Assembly: GCA_905221605.1 (NCBI GenBank)
Contig: CAJNDS010002257.1
Location: 833,922 to 897,921 of the forward strand
DNA length: 64,000 nt
Reading direction: 5' to 3'
Source of the DNA: Symbiodinium natans
Lineage: Eukaryota > Sar > Dinophyceae > Suessiales > Symbiodiniaceae
The notes under the pieces are model-generated. The model was not told the DNA's origin. It saw only the letters and a program-made list of their open reading frames with translations, and searched no databases. Positions within the stretch are counted from its first letter, which is position 1, and each line of letters starts with the position of its first letter. This document shows, piece by piece, positions 32,050-43,290 of this stretch. The translations under genes and the position numbers were made by a program.

Positions 32050-33301
32050 GTGAGTAGGACTTCTTGGGGTGTAATCGAAGCGGCCGCTTCTGAGCCAGCG
32101 GGTGACAAAAGAGTCCAGTGCTTTTTGAGGGTTTCCCCCCTGATTTCCGAAACCGGCCTTAGACTAGGCTCGTGCATGTACCAGTCGCCAGTAGCGCTGC
32201 TGCTTCTGCAGAGCGCGGCCATAGTGTGCAAGACTTATGAAAAGACAACATGCCGAAAAGCCCTGCCCCAATCATTCAAAACTCTCACTGAATGCCCGTC
32301 TGCACCACAAACCACCCATGCAAGCTCTTTGAACGACGGTGCATCTCCTGCTTCGGGGTCGAGACTTGCAAGGGATCCCAAACCCTGTCCCAAAAACCTG
32401 TCACAAACCGTTCAAATTGCACTTCAAGCACTGCATGCTGACGCTCCAAGTCTTAAGACTAAGACTCCCCAGACCTCCGAGAATGGAAGCCGAAAAGCAA
32501 CGAGGCTGCCTGAACTTCTGGGCGTGCCACCCTTCGCGGGGGCACCCCCGCCCCTGTCCAGTCTTGCGCCGCCACTAGGCCGGGATGGGTTCAACTCATC
32601 AGCATACCGTGCTGCCCTACGCCCTCAACCCTTGGCCGCATTTGGCTTCACATGTCTTCTGCTGACCAGATTGCATGGATCGAGAACTGTCGCAGATGGG
32701 GTAGTTGTACCGGTCGGACAAACTCCCTGGACGACCCGACCCGCGCGCGAGTAGTTGGCTCGTATCCGCCCGTGCAGTGAGTGAGTGCAGTGTAGTTTCC
32801 CCTGCATTTTCTGTGTTTCGCGCAGCTTCGATCGGAAACTCTGTGTTGGTGGGGCGGGAGGGGGTGGGGCGGTTGCATTCCAAATTCGCAATCAAACCTC
32901 TGTTTGGGTTGGGCTTCTGCCTTCGCGTGAGTTGGCATGCAGATGCAGGGCTTGAGGCCTTTGCGTTGCTTGGCTAGATCTGGGGAGGAATTCGTAGATT
33001 TCCAGGCCGCCAACATTGCCCGTCACCCAAGGTCCCCAAACCCTGAAACTTAGACACGGAAGTAGTGCTTTGAAATGCACCTGCGCGTTGAAAAGGCTGT
33101 GTTTTGGATGACAGAAGTGGCTCGGGCTCCTCGCGCAGATCCGACTCACATAGGCAAGTCTGGAACCGACATGGCCTGTTGTCAAGAGCGTGCCCGGAAA
33201 ACACTGCAAGCCCAATTGCGGTGTGGGGTGTGGTGTGAGACTTTCTAGGCAGGTAGCAAAAACTTGAGCAAAGATTTGCTTTTTTTTGTTTGGGAATTCT
33301 C

Positions 33302-33449
33302 ATGGTGCCAGGACCCCCGCCCCCGATGTCGACGGTGCCGATGGTCACGACCCCCATCTCGTCCCTGCCAAATGCGCCGGCGCCAGCTCCTACACAGGCT
33401 TGGGGAGTTCACTCCCCGCTGCTGTCCATAGAACAAAGCAACCTGCAAG
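33302..33449 (+). CDS. Candidate Pro/Met-rich first or internal exon
   Basis: The frame from ATG reads MVPGPPPPMSTVPMVTTP, then NAPAPAPTQAWGVHSPLLS, with strong third-position GC. A GC donor after CTGCAAG or a stop at 33,470 ends it. Likely a disordered segment. Confidence 0.4.
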
Positions 33450-33589
33450 GCTTGATTGTCTGCGCATAGGTATCATCAGCAGTAGCAGCCAACCCTTGGC
33501 GAAGACTCACGACCTAGCAAAAGATGCGCCCCCGCACCTCGGTTTCCACAGGCTCGTGTGGCCTCGCCTCGAGCATGACATGCAACCAG

Positions 33590-33751
33590 GCTCCCGAGCC
33601 AGTGCCGGAGAAGAAAGACAGCCCGCGATCCGTCCCAAACTTGGACCCTGACAGGATTCGGAGTCGAGGTTTAAATCACATCGCTGCAGTAATCGGACTC
33701 GTGGGGGCTTTTGGTTCCGCGTTCTTCAGTGATGCCTTCGAGGCTCCCAGT
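33590..33751 (+). CDS. Candidate exon following the Pro-rich exon
   Basis: After a GCAACCAG acceptor (then G) the frame reads APEPVPEKKDSPRSVPNLDP, followed by a small hydrophobic part (AVIGLVGAFGSAFF). A GA donor at GACAG/GATTC would leave only the charged first half. It probably belongs with the preceding proline-rich exon. Confidence 0.38.
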
Positions 33752-33940
33752 ATGTATTCCAATGTATTCCAGTATCCCTACTCCCCCCCGGCCGAGGCCA
33801 GCTGTAGCCTAAGCATCCTCCAGATCGTTAAATCAACGTGAAATGGATCAAAAACGCAGGTGGTTGAAACCTTCCGCACGCTAAATCTGCAGCTTTTTGA
33901 TGGGCGTATGGGGCGGGAAGTCCAGGCGTGGGGTGTGCAC

Positions 33941-34208
33941 TCTCTCTGTCTCTCTCTGTCTCTCTCTGTCTCTCTCTGTCTCTCTCTGTCTCTCTCTGTC
34001 TCTCTCTGTCTCTCTCTGTCTCTCTCTGTCTCTCTCTGTCTCTCTCTGTCTCTCTCTGTCTCTCTCTGTCTCTCTCTGTCTCTCTCTGTCTCTCTCTGTC
34101 TCTCTCTGTCTCTCTCTGTCTCTCTCTGTCTCTCTCTCTCTCTGTCTCTCTCTGTCTCTCTCTGTCTCTCTCTGTCTCTCTCTCTCTCTCTGTCTCTCTC
34201 TCTCTCTG

Positions 34209-34241
<33 letters not shown>

Positions 34242-34390
34242 GTCTCTCTCCGTCTCTCTCTCTCTATCTGTCTGTCTCTCTCTCTCTGTCTCTCTGTCTG
34301 TCTCTGTCTCTCTCTGTCTGTCTCTCTCTCTCTCTGTCTCTCAGTCTCTCAGTATCTCTGTCTCTCTGTCTCTCTGTCTCTCTGCCTCCC
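33941..34390 (+). repeat. CTCTCTGT microsatellite, ~450 bp
   Basis: The first ~190 bases are perfect 8-bp units; farther right the unit length drifts between CTGT and CTCTCTCTGT. All three frames are open (Leu/Ser/Val/Cys only), an artefact of composition. Confidence 0.97.
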
Positions 34391-34399
34391 TCTGCGGGA

Positions 34400-36540
34400 T
34401 TCCATGAGTCATGCACTCCAGAAATATTTTAAACGAGTACCGTGCGGGGTCTGTGTGGCGTGCTCTGGGGTGGACACTCACGGGATTTGTGCAGGCACTC
34501 CAGAGGTTCTCTGTGGGTTGAAACTAGAGTCTAACTAGAGTCTGGAGTCACTAGAGTACAGGAGACCAGAGAAGGCCCAGATAGCTGAGTTCATCCATAG
34601 CAACCCCGTAGCAGAGGGAACAACGACTCAGCGAGGTCATCCTGAAGCTGACCGGGGCTTGGGGTGCGCTGCCGGGTGCCTGGTGCGGCTGGTGCGGGTG
34701 ACTTCTGAGGACTTCTCAAGACTTCTGAAAGGGGTTGGCGGGGACGTGTTTGCTGTTGCATAGCACGGATACTCGGGGAAATGGGAACATTCCACCGTTT
34801 GGGTGAATTGGGGTGCAACTTCCTGAACATCCACTATCCCTGCGTTTTGAGGGCCAACGGCAAGCATGCGACCGACGGCGATGCAGGCAAGACTGCTTTG
34901 CAGGGTTCAGTGCATATTTGGCGTACTCGTCGGAAGTCGGAAGATTTGAAGGCCATGTTGTGATTTATGAGCGGAATGTGATCTAGTCGGTTCTAGGATT
35001 CTAGGCTGGGCTGTTAGAATCCAGGGGTGCCTTGCCCATAGCAGCCTGTAACTCATTCGAACCCTGCCCTAATCCGAAACCCTAACCTTTGAGCTTGGGA
35101 GCCTGGCGAGGCTCATGGGCTGTTAAGGGGCCTGCGTTGGTAAACATGCCTTCATCTTTCTGAAGCCCGAGTACTCTGGTAGCTGCCCCTTTTCGCTTCA
35201 CGCCCCTAAAACCTTGTTCAGGGTGGACAGTTAACGATACGAATTAGTAATCTATGGCGCGCGTGAGCCCATAGGGTTTTTCAGAATCTGCAACGCAATG
35301 CCAAAAACCGGACCTGTATACTGCTGCATGTTGCCTGAGGCGCTTTTGGTGTCGAGGTGGCGGCCGCAGCACGGGGGGTTTGCGGATCATGGGCTACGTT
35401 TGGGTATTGTTGGGTATGCCATTGGAGACCCAGTATCCCGATACACCCTGATGATGGATACTGTTGTACGAGCGAAACCTGCCCTTAGACAGAAACCCCT
35501 GGACCCTGCCCGAAATGTGCAGTTCGCTGCTTGGCGGCTGGTGCATTCCTTTTTGGCCCTCAGCCCCATAAACCACGGGTAACCTCCAGTCCACGCCATG
35601 TCGCGCAATACAACAAAGACATGCGTATGATCAGTAGTCCCTTTTCGGGGACCCTGCGTCATAGTGGAATCGGGACCCCGCAATCCATAATGTTGACGTT
35701 TGTTGCATAAGATCTAGGCACCCAGAGCCCTCCTAAGCCCTTCTCCCAAGGCTTGCGGCGATGTCCTCTCGAGACAGAACCTTTTGGACCTACGGTTCCC
35801 TCAGGCGAATCGGGAGAGCCATCTTTGGGGAGAGCCATCTTTGGCGTTCAAGCGCCGAAACCCCGAAGCCAAAAAGCACGGCAACCACTCCAACCAGTAT
35901 GCTGGCAGCTTGCAGCTAGCAGCTTTCCTGTCCCACCCTCCCCCGCTCCACCCACCACCCACCCACACAAAGTCATGTAGTAGTCATGCAGTGAATACAT
36001 CTTTCAGGTCTTTGCCATTGTGCTAGCCGCTAACCGTGCAGTACTGCGTTGTGGGATCCTCTCGTCCAAAAAACCCTTCCACCGAACCTGAGCTTAGAGT
36101 CAATTTGCGGCGGCTCTTCTTTCTTTGTCGTGGCCACAGGACCTAGTTTGTGGCATGGTCGCTGTAATACTGAAGTAGATGCCCTGTTATTAGTCCCTGA
36201 AGGCCATGCCGCCCATGTGCGTGCCGCCCGCGCGACTCTAGCCATCGAATAGAGTTCGAGAGTCACAGTTGCAAGGCAGAAACGAACTTGACACCCGCAG
36301 ACGAGAGTTTGCAGCATCACTCTTGTAACAGAGCGTAGGCAGCGTAGAGGAGATGAGAGTGCGGCTTTGGCTCATCCTCGTGTTATGCCAAGGATGATGA
36401 TGAAGAGGGGGCCTCATCGTGCTGGAGGCAAGCGTGGCTTTACACAACGGTTGCACCAGAAACTTAGAAACTGCAATGATTCTCAGCGTGCGTGCTCTCT
36501 CACACTGGCCTTGACTCGCTTTCTCGCTCTTACTCTAGTT
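34400..36540. other. No supported gene
   Basis: Open frames such as 35,298-35,582 (fragment GLRLGIVGYAIGDPVSRYTL) and 36,049-36,252 exist, but the opposite strand is equally open and splice signals are lacking. Confidence 0.35.
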
Positions 36541-36622
36541 TGCTCTCTCTCTCTCTCTCTTTCTTTTTTTTTTTTTTCTCTCTCTCTCTCTCTCTCTCTT
36601 TCTCCCCCTTTCCCTCTTTCTC
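36541..36622 (+). repeat. CT/T pyrimidine tract
   Basis: (CT)n interrupted by a run of about 14 T, then CCCTTTCCCT. Confidence 0.9.
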
Positions 36623-39600
36623 TCTAGGGCCGCGACAAGCAGATCGCTGGCGCCACGGTTGCCAGAGCCTCGGCTACGGGAACGAAGAAGAGTCGTTGCT
36701 TGGGCGCGTGCTTGCGACACGTTCAGGATTCGAGCAGCTGGTATTTTCTGCGCATTCTGCTATTTTCTATTCACAATGGCATGCGAGCGCATGGTGGCTC
36801 TTTGCATGTCAGGCTGCGGCCTCTCAAACCTGGTTACTGTTTGGTTACCATCTCTCTACATCCCTTGATCTCGCTAAGGGAAGTGGCTCACGTACAGTTA
36901 ATTCGTGCATGTCTTAAGGCGCTTTCTCGGCATGGCCGTTCAAGCAACAACTCTGATAACGGAGCTGCGGGCAAAAGGTCCATGGCGGAGGGTCATCCCA
37001 GGAAGGCAGGACACGCGCATACACTGGTATCGTATGTTTACCTGATGACCCCCTGTTCGCGCAGTTTCAACGCGGGCCTGTGGCGCCAGAATGGCCTCCC
37101 CCGAGATCCGAAGAGTGTGAAGCCCAAGGCCAGTGAGTCCTCGGAGTGCGTAGTGATGTAGTGACGTAAAGTGATGTAAAGTGACGTAGTGACGTAGTCA
37201 CTAGCAGACCAGTGAGTCCAGCAAAGCCGGGCAACCCCAGGTGACCCCGCTGTGCGTAGATCCTCTGCCATCGGTTCTTGGGAGGTTCTGGTTCTGGCTT
37301 GAAAAAAGTGTTTGTGAGGAGACCGGCAAGCATCTGCATTGGTTGCTAGAGCCTGCCGCAGGGTCATTTTTCACCCTTGTCCTGTTAAGAACAGTGGCCC
37401 TCTGCACATCTCTCTGCGCGCAACTCAAAACACCATTGGTTGCTTGTCTCCACGGCGATGGCGTATTCTGGGTCCTGGGAGCTCCCTGCCGACTTCAAGA
37501 ATGTAGAATGCCCCTGGGGCGTCGGGATTATACGACCGGGGGTTGGGATCGTGGCGCCAGAGCTGCAGTTTAAAGGTTAAAACTCCATGTTTTAGACGAG
37601 TCGAAATTAGAGTTGAGGGCGGCAGGGTCCAGGGTCTCTGCAGGGCAACCACGGTGTGTGCTCGCTGCAGGCCTCGAGGTACCACATCGTCACATCATTC
37701 TCAAGTCTAGTGTGCCAAGCAGAGCTCATGCCAGTGCTAAAGGGCCCAAAGTGCAAAAAGATGCATGTTTGAGTGAACAGTTTCGGAGTTCGGAGTTATT
37801 TCGCTTCCGCGAAATGGAAGGCATAGAAGCCTTCGGAAGTGGCTCCCTCCAGCCACTCTGTGAATACCGATCCGCAGGCTTGCAAGAAAAAGTCTTGTTC
37901 CCAGATTCATCTAGACTCTAAGCTCAGCAAGATATTATCACGGCAAAAGGGGCACCTGCACTTTCCGCTCTTGTCTTTGACATTTGAGCTGCTTACTGCT
38001 TCGACGGCCGCTGTGGAGCATGAATGGAGTTTGAGTGATCATGAATTTAGCTTAGCCGGCCGTCCATAAGAGAAATAGGCTTAGCAAGCTCTAAGCCTAC
38101 AGCCGCTCGCGGTGAGTATTTGCAGTGGAGGCAAGCTTTGCGTGCGCCGTGCCACACATCCGATGCAGCGCAACAGGTTCCGCATCCGGTGGCGTTCGAA
38201 ACCCAAGCGCCAGGGCCCTGTGTCAAGTGCGACCGGCCTTAGCCCTACTGTAGCCAGTCGGAGTCGGGCGGCAGAACTTTCTGCCGGGGCAAAGGCAAGT
38301 GACTAGTGCCAGCCAAGGGTTTTATCGCAGGTATTTCGCATTTGGTACTCAAGACTCAGGGTCTCTGGCCCTGGCGCCTCTTTGTGCTCCTATGACTGAT
38401 GGAGTCATGTGGGCAAGTTCGTCCCTCCGCCCTGTGGTTCCCCAAAGCCCACGTACTAATACAAATTGCCGAAAGGGTGGAGGGTGCCCACTTTGTCATT
38501 ATTAGTGGCAGATGCGGTGCCTGGCCATCCGCTTCTGAATTCGTCTCCGCCCAATGCACAAGAAGCTCAGCACTAAAGTTCCGGAATACCCACAGGCACA
38601 AGAACAGGCTCCCCCGAGCATTAACTCTTGCAACTTCGGGACCTGCGAGGTATAGTGTATATGTTTAGCAGGGGTTAAGACTTGACGCAAACTCGTGATT
38701 AAAACGACGTCTTGATCGGGCTCGGTCCTGGAAACAAGGTGCGGAAATAAGAAGTAACCCCAATCAGTCGGGCAGAGGCTTAAAACATTCTTAGTAGGCG
38801 CTTCTCTCTGTTGCTGATTTCGCGGCACTATGCACCCAATCTTGGCCGGTTCGTGTGAACAGTTGTTTGTTTGAAGGTCTTGGCTTTCCGGCTGGCAGCG
38901 ATTCTGGAGTTCCTCCAAGCATTTTCTGTTCTTCAGCTCTCTGCGGTCAACCGGACTTTGGGATCCAGGCGATGATCACTCCGAGATCACTCGAACTTTG
39001 AGGCTTGGGGCTGCCACGTTGCCGCCCGGTTTTAGTGAATCCTGTGTTGCTGGTCAGCAGGGATTCCTGGTTCCTCGAAGCTTATTACCACCAAGGGTTC
39101 CCCAGTCCGGCTAGAGTGGCAGAGAGCTGAAGCCTGGCGGGGTCCCAGAATCCCTGCCAACCAAGGGACAGGTTTTGGCTCGAAGCTGGTTCTGTTGTCG
39201 TTGCGATGTTTTTGAGGGGTCAATGTTGCATGCCGTTCAAGTAAGAGTCGCCCAGCAGGGCTAACATCGGTACTGGAGTGTCAACCATCTCTCCTGTGCG
39301 CCAGCAGCACTGCAGTTCTCGCTCGGTCCGAAGTTGGGAATCTTAAGACCAAGCCGGTACGTCAACCCCAAGACGCTAACGCGTGCCAGTTTAATCCTAC
39401 AGCCGACACTCAAGGATTGGTGTTCCAGGGCAATGCTGGCAGTCATCAAGTCCGGTTTCAAAAAGGTACCACCTCCAAGCTAGGGTTGAGTGGATTGTTG
39501 AGGGTCTGCGGCGGAGTCCACAGTCCACGACCTGGTTGTGGTCCCAGAAGCGGAGTCCTTCCCAGTTCGATCGTGAGAGCAAGCTCCTCGCGGCCACAAA

Positions 39601-40540
39601 GCAGAGAGGTGGAGGCTTTGTCAGTTTGCTTTCATCATGTCATTTGGCTGTGCTGGACGCAAGCCAAATCGGGTATCCTTTGCCCAGCTAATTGCCTAAT
39701 TGCCTAGCCTTAAGAGAACCAGCTTGCATCTGCCATGCCGGGGCTCGAGTTTAAGCTTTTAATTCCTTTGATGGGACAGGACGGCCCCAGGGCCCTAGAA
39801 TCAGAATCATACATGCACAACTGCAGCCTTGTGGCAGCCAAGTCGCCAGCCAACCCCGCATAGTTGACGCCGCAACACGAAGCCAAGACGCAAAAACAAC
39901 AACCCAGACCTTAACATTGTCTTGCCAATGGCCTCGGCGAAGCCATGGGTGCAAGAGTTGGCTGCCAGTGACTGGGCGGGGATTTGGACAGTTCAAGCAT
40001 TGCCTCGGTGATGGGCGGCCAGCCAAGCATAAGCACAGCAGTAATATCATGTTTCTCCACTACGAAGAGAATCTTTCGGCGATCTGCCCAGGGCGATTCT
40101 CCCAAAGTGCAATAATACACCCATTCTGAACCTCGCCTGGCATGATCTGGCATGTCTGAGTTGTGTGCGATCATTGCGATCAAGCCTTGGAAGCCTGAGG
40201 CCCCGAAAGGAAAGCATGGAAAGCCGAGCCACGCGCCAGTACACCAGTACCCACTTATGAACACAAGAATGCGGGAGCGCCCCACAGCGAAGGGTCTGAA
40301 CCAGAAAAGCTCAGCCTGTGTTACATGTATACTGTGGATGAGGTCTTCATTATGTATCCTCTCTGTCTCTGGTCATTGCGTACGTGTACGTCGTATGTAC
40401 AGTTCATATGTAAATTGATGTCTTGGATTGCCAATTGCGTGGAGCTGGGAATGTAAATGCGCGCGCTTGCTAGTGTGATAATTAGTCGAAGCCCGACCTA
40501 CCCTAATCAGAGCAGATTCATCTGACCCCTAAAGTAAGAC
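36623..40540. other. Mostly non-coding; unresolved frames
   Basis: Frames at 37,241-37,573, 37,660-37,921 (after a CGCTGCAG acceptor) and 38,399-38,668 are protein-like, but each is contradicted by an equally good opposite-strand frame. A short GTGACGTA repeat lies at 37,150-37,200. Confidence 0.35.
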
Positions 40541-40541
40541 G

Positions 40542-40570
40542 TGCGCGCGCGCGCGCGCGCGCGCGCGCGT
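40542..40570. repeat. (GC)14 dinucleotide tract
   Basis: Perfect alternating GC, capable of Z-DNA. Confidence 0.95.
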
Positions 40571-40927
40571 TTGAAGCACACTAGTCACAATAGAGATCGG
40601 AATCGCATTCGCTCTACCAGAACCAACACTCAGCGCAGTGGGCACCTGGGCCATGGATAGGTCAGGTACCAACGAAGACACCTATCCATCGGCTGCGATA
40701 TGGAATCCGGACGCGGGATCTGGAAGCGAATTCCACGTACCTGCCGTTATGTGTTGATGTTTGTTGAATACAGCAAGGAGGCAAGCAAGCAAGCACAAAC
40801 AACACATAAACACACAACCACACGCAAACAAACATAAACACAAACGCAAACACAAACACAACACAAACACAGACGCACTTGTGGATGTGGCTGAACTGCA
40901 GGGGAATGTCGGGTGGAGCAGGTTTGC

Positions 40928-41024
40928 TTGGCTGCTTGGCTGCTTTGCTGCTTTGCTGCTTTGCCGCTGCTGCTGCCGCTGCTGCTGCCGCTGCTGCTGC
41001 CGCTGCTGCTGCCGCTGCTGCTGC

Positions 41025-41057
<33 letters not shown>

Positions 41058-41205
41058 GCTGCTTTGCTGCTGCTGTTGCTGTCGTTGTGGTTGTTCTTTT
41101 TGTTGTGGCTGGTGTTGGTGGTTGGTGGTTGGTGGTTGGTGGTTGGTGGTTGGTGGTTGTTGGTTGTTGGTTGTTGGTTGTTGGTTGTTGGTTGTTGGTT
41201 GTTTG
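40928..41205 (+). repeat. Compound GCTGCTGCC / GGTTGGT microsatellite
   Basis: TTTGCTGC units pass into (GCTGCTGCC)n, then GCT, then GGTTGGTGGTT/GTTGGTT units. The frames give poly-Ala or poly-Cys on plus and poly-Gln/Asn/Thr on minus, with no sign of a real gene. Confidence 0.95.
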
Positions 41206-41795
41206 TTGTTCCTGTTCACTTCGCCCGTGTTCTGGTTCACTTTGCCCGAGGAAGCGTCTGGGATGCCAACGCCGAGGGCCGGAGAAGGCAGTGGCCCAGG
41301 GCCTTGGCCCGGAGGAGGTGGCGCCGAGGGTTAAAAGGTGGAAAAAACGGTTTGGGATTCGGGTTCTAGGTGGAGCTTTGAGCAGTTTAGGGTTTCTTCC
41401 AAGGAGGTGCTTCGCAGATCGAGGCCTCTTTCAATACACAATTGACGAACAACAACAAAACAAAGCACATCAAAGCACGTTGCGGGCTCTGGGAAGACGC
41501 CCGCCGCGCGACGGAGGCCATAACAATCCATACCACTGAGACGACCAGTGCACACCATAAATGGGAGTTGGGGTTGGGTTTCGTACTCGTAAAGCTAGGT
41601 GAAGCTCCACACTGTGCCTGGGAATATGTTTCGCACCAACAAACTCGGTGGAGAACGCCTTTCAGGGCGGCCCTTGGGAGGGTTATGTGCGCCAGAAGGA
41701 AGGAAGAGAGAAAGAGAGAGAGAGAGAGAGAGTACCGAGTGGACTGGGCGAGCCCGTGCGCGCGGGGGGTTCTTCGGGCCCCTCATGCCCCGTAG

Positions 41796-41895
41796 GAGAA
41801 GAAGAAGAAGAAGAAGAAGAAGAAGAAGAAGAAGAAGAAGAAGAAGAAGAAGAAGAAGAAGAAGAAGAAGAAGAAGAAGAAGAAGAAGAAGAAGA
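41796..41895 (+). repeat. (GAA)33 trinucleotide repeat
   Basis: About 100 bases of uninterrupted GAA, preceded by a (GA)n stretch at 41,710-41,732. Confidence 0.97.
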
Positions 41896-42505
41896 GTGCC
41901 GGTACCGAAAGCCCGGGCGGGCAATCTGCGCTGGGCCTTCGGCCCGACAAAAAGGAAAGAACAAAGAAAGAAATCAGGTGAGATGCTGTTTTAGTGGAGT
42001 GTTTTGTGCTGGGTCGCTTGAAGATCGCCTGAACTGTTCACGCAGAGAGTCCTAGATGTCCCGGAACGCCCCAGCAGAATGCGGTCCGTCCAGCTATGCC
42101 AGCTATGCGGGAGCCTTGCAACATTTTTGCAGCCCTGCGCAAACGCACAGGAGTTGAGAACGCGCTTCCCGAGCGAGTGGGCCGTCCTCAGCTCCGGAGA
42201 CAGCACTACGCTGCAGGCAATCTCCCAAAAGGCTTCACGATTCCAGGGGGGCCCAGGGCATGCATCGGAGGCTCATCAGCTAAGGGCGTATATGGGCGTG
42301 TTAAGCGTACGACAATAAGAATGCGGGTGTTTCAAGTTGCTGTCGAGTACCTTGTATCCGCCAAACACCAACATGCACACTTGATGCCGGGTCGTGCCAC
42401 CTGGGCCTTCTGAAGCAACATATTGCTCATGTTTAAGCCCTCGACTCTGAAACCCGATAATGAAATCTCGAACACGGCGAGAGCCCCAATGACCCAATGA
42501 CCTCG

Positions 42506-42597
42506 CTTGGGGAGGAGAGAGCTCTCAACAGCCAGCTGCGCCTGCGCGGACTCTCGGAGGTGTTCTCGGAGTTGAGCAAAACCTATTCTAGCATTGT
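42506..42597 (-). CDS. Candidate minus-strand helical exon
   Basis: Reading minus, between GCTAG and a donor AAGCGAG/GTCATT, the frame gives FAQLREHLRESAQAQLAVES then SLLPKR. Helix-rich and coding-like, but a 105-codon plus frame covers the same ground. Confidence 0.28.
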
Positions 42598-42812
42598 AGT
42601 GCGCTGGACGTGGGCTTTGGCCATTGAGTGCAGCTGGGTTTGTTGAGGACCCTCCAAACACTACAGAATCCAGTCTCGACGTCCTGTGAACGGGCAGCAG
42701 AAGAGTGGATCACCGTTGGAACCTCATGTCTTCCCGACATTTTCGCTGTATGTATCTCAGAGTATGTATGAAAGGGCTCCTGGTTTTCCACACGAAGACT
42801 TCAGCCCTCATC

Positions 42813-42965
42813 TTGAAACATCTTGAAAGGACAAGACGCCAAATCGAAGATTGAAGATCGAAGACTTTGGGGAAACTTTGCCGCGGAATCTTCGATTGTC
42901 CAGCCTCGTCTTGAAACGTCCTGAGTTCAAGACGCCAGTTTGAAGATCGAACGCCGAAGATCCCA
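42813..42965. repeat. Two-copy imperfect repeat, ~94-bp spacing
   Basis: CATCTTGAAACATCTTGA...CAAGACGCCAAAT...GAAGATCGAA is repeated as CGTCTTGAAACGTCCTGA...CAAGACGCCAGTT...GAAGATCGAA. Confidence 0.7.
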
Positions 42966-43154
42966 GAATCCAAGAATCTAACCTCCCATTTGGTGTCCTG
43001 GGCAGTCCAAAACAATATCCATGAACAGATGCGGACTGATCCCGGGCTGAATACCTTTCAACACTCACCCAAAAACGAGCAGCAGGAAATACGGTCTCTG
43101 GGGCTTTAGCTTTTGCCTGGGATTCTGCTCTGGGTGATCACTTTCCCTCGTCCA

Positions 43155-43290
43155 CCCACAGCTCCTGTTCCGTCATCCCGCCCTTCCGCCCCTCCCCCTT
43201 CCGTTCTTCCCCCCCCCCCTCCCCTCCCCTTCCCCCCTCCCCTTCCACCCCCTCCCCTTCCACCCCCTCCCCTTCCCCCCTCCCATTCTT
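43155..43290 (+). repeat. CCCCTCCCCTTCC pyrimidine tract
   Basis: C-rich tandem motif of about 130 bases; the G-rich complement could form quadruplexes. Confidence 0.9.

Noticed and set aside
31780-32754. 324-codon open frame on the plus strand
   Set aside because: It overlaps in another frame the spliced exon 31,881-32,049, which has consensus AG and GTGAGT borders. The long frame is Ser/Pro/Leu-rich without domains.
33860-34538. Leu/Ser-rich frames of up to 213 codons
   Set aside because: Produced by the CTCTCTGT array in all three frames.
40662-41369. Poly-Ala, poly-Cys and Gln/Asn/Thr-rich frames
   Set aside because: Pure consequences of the compound trinucleotide repeat.
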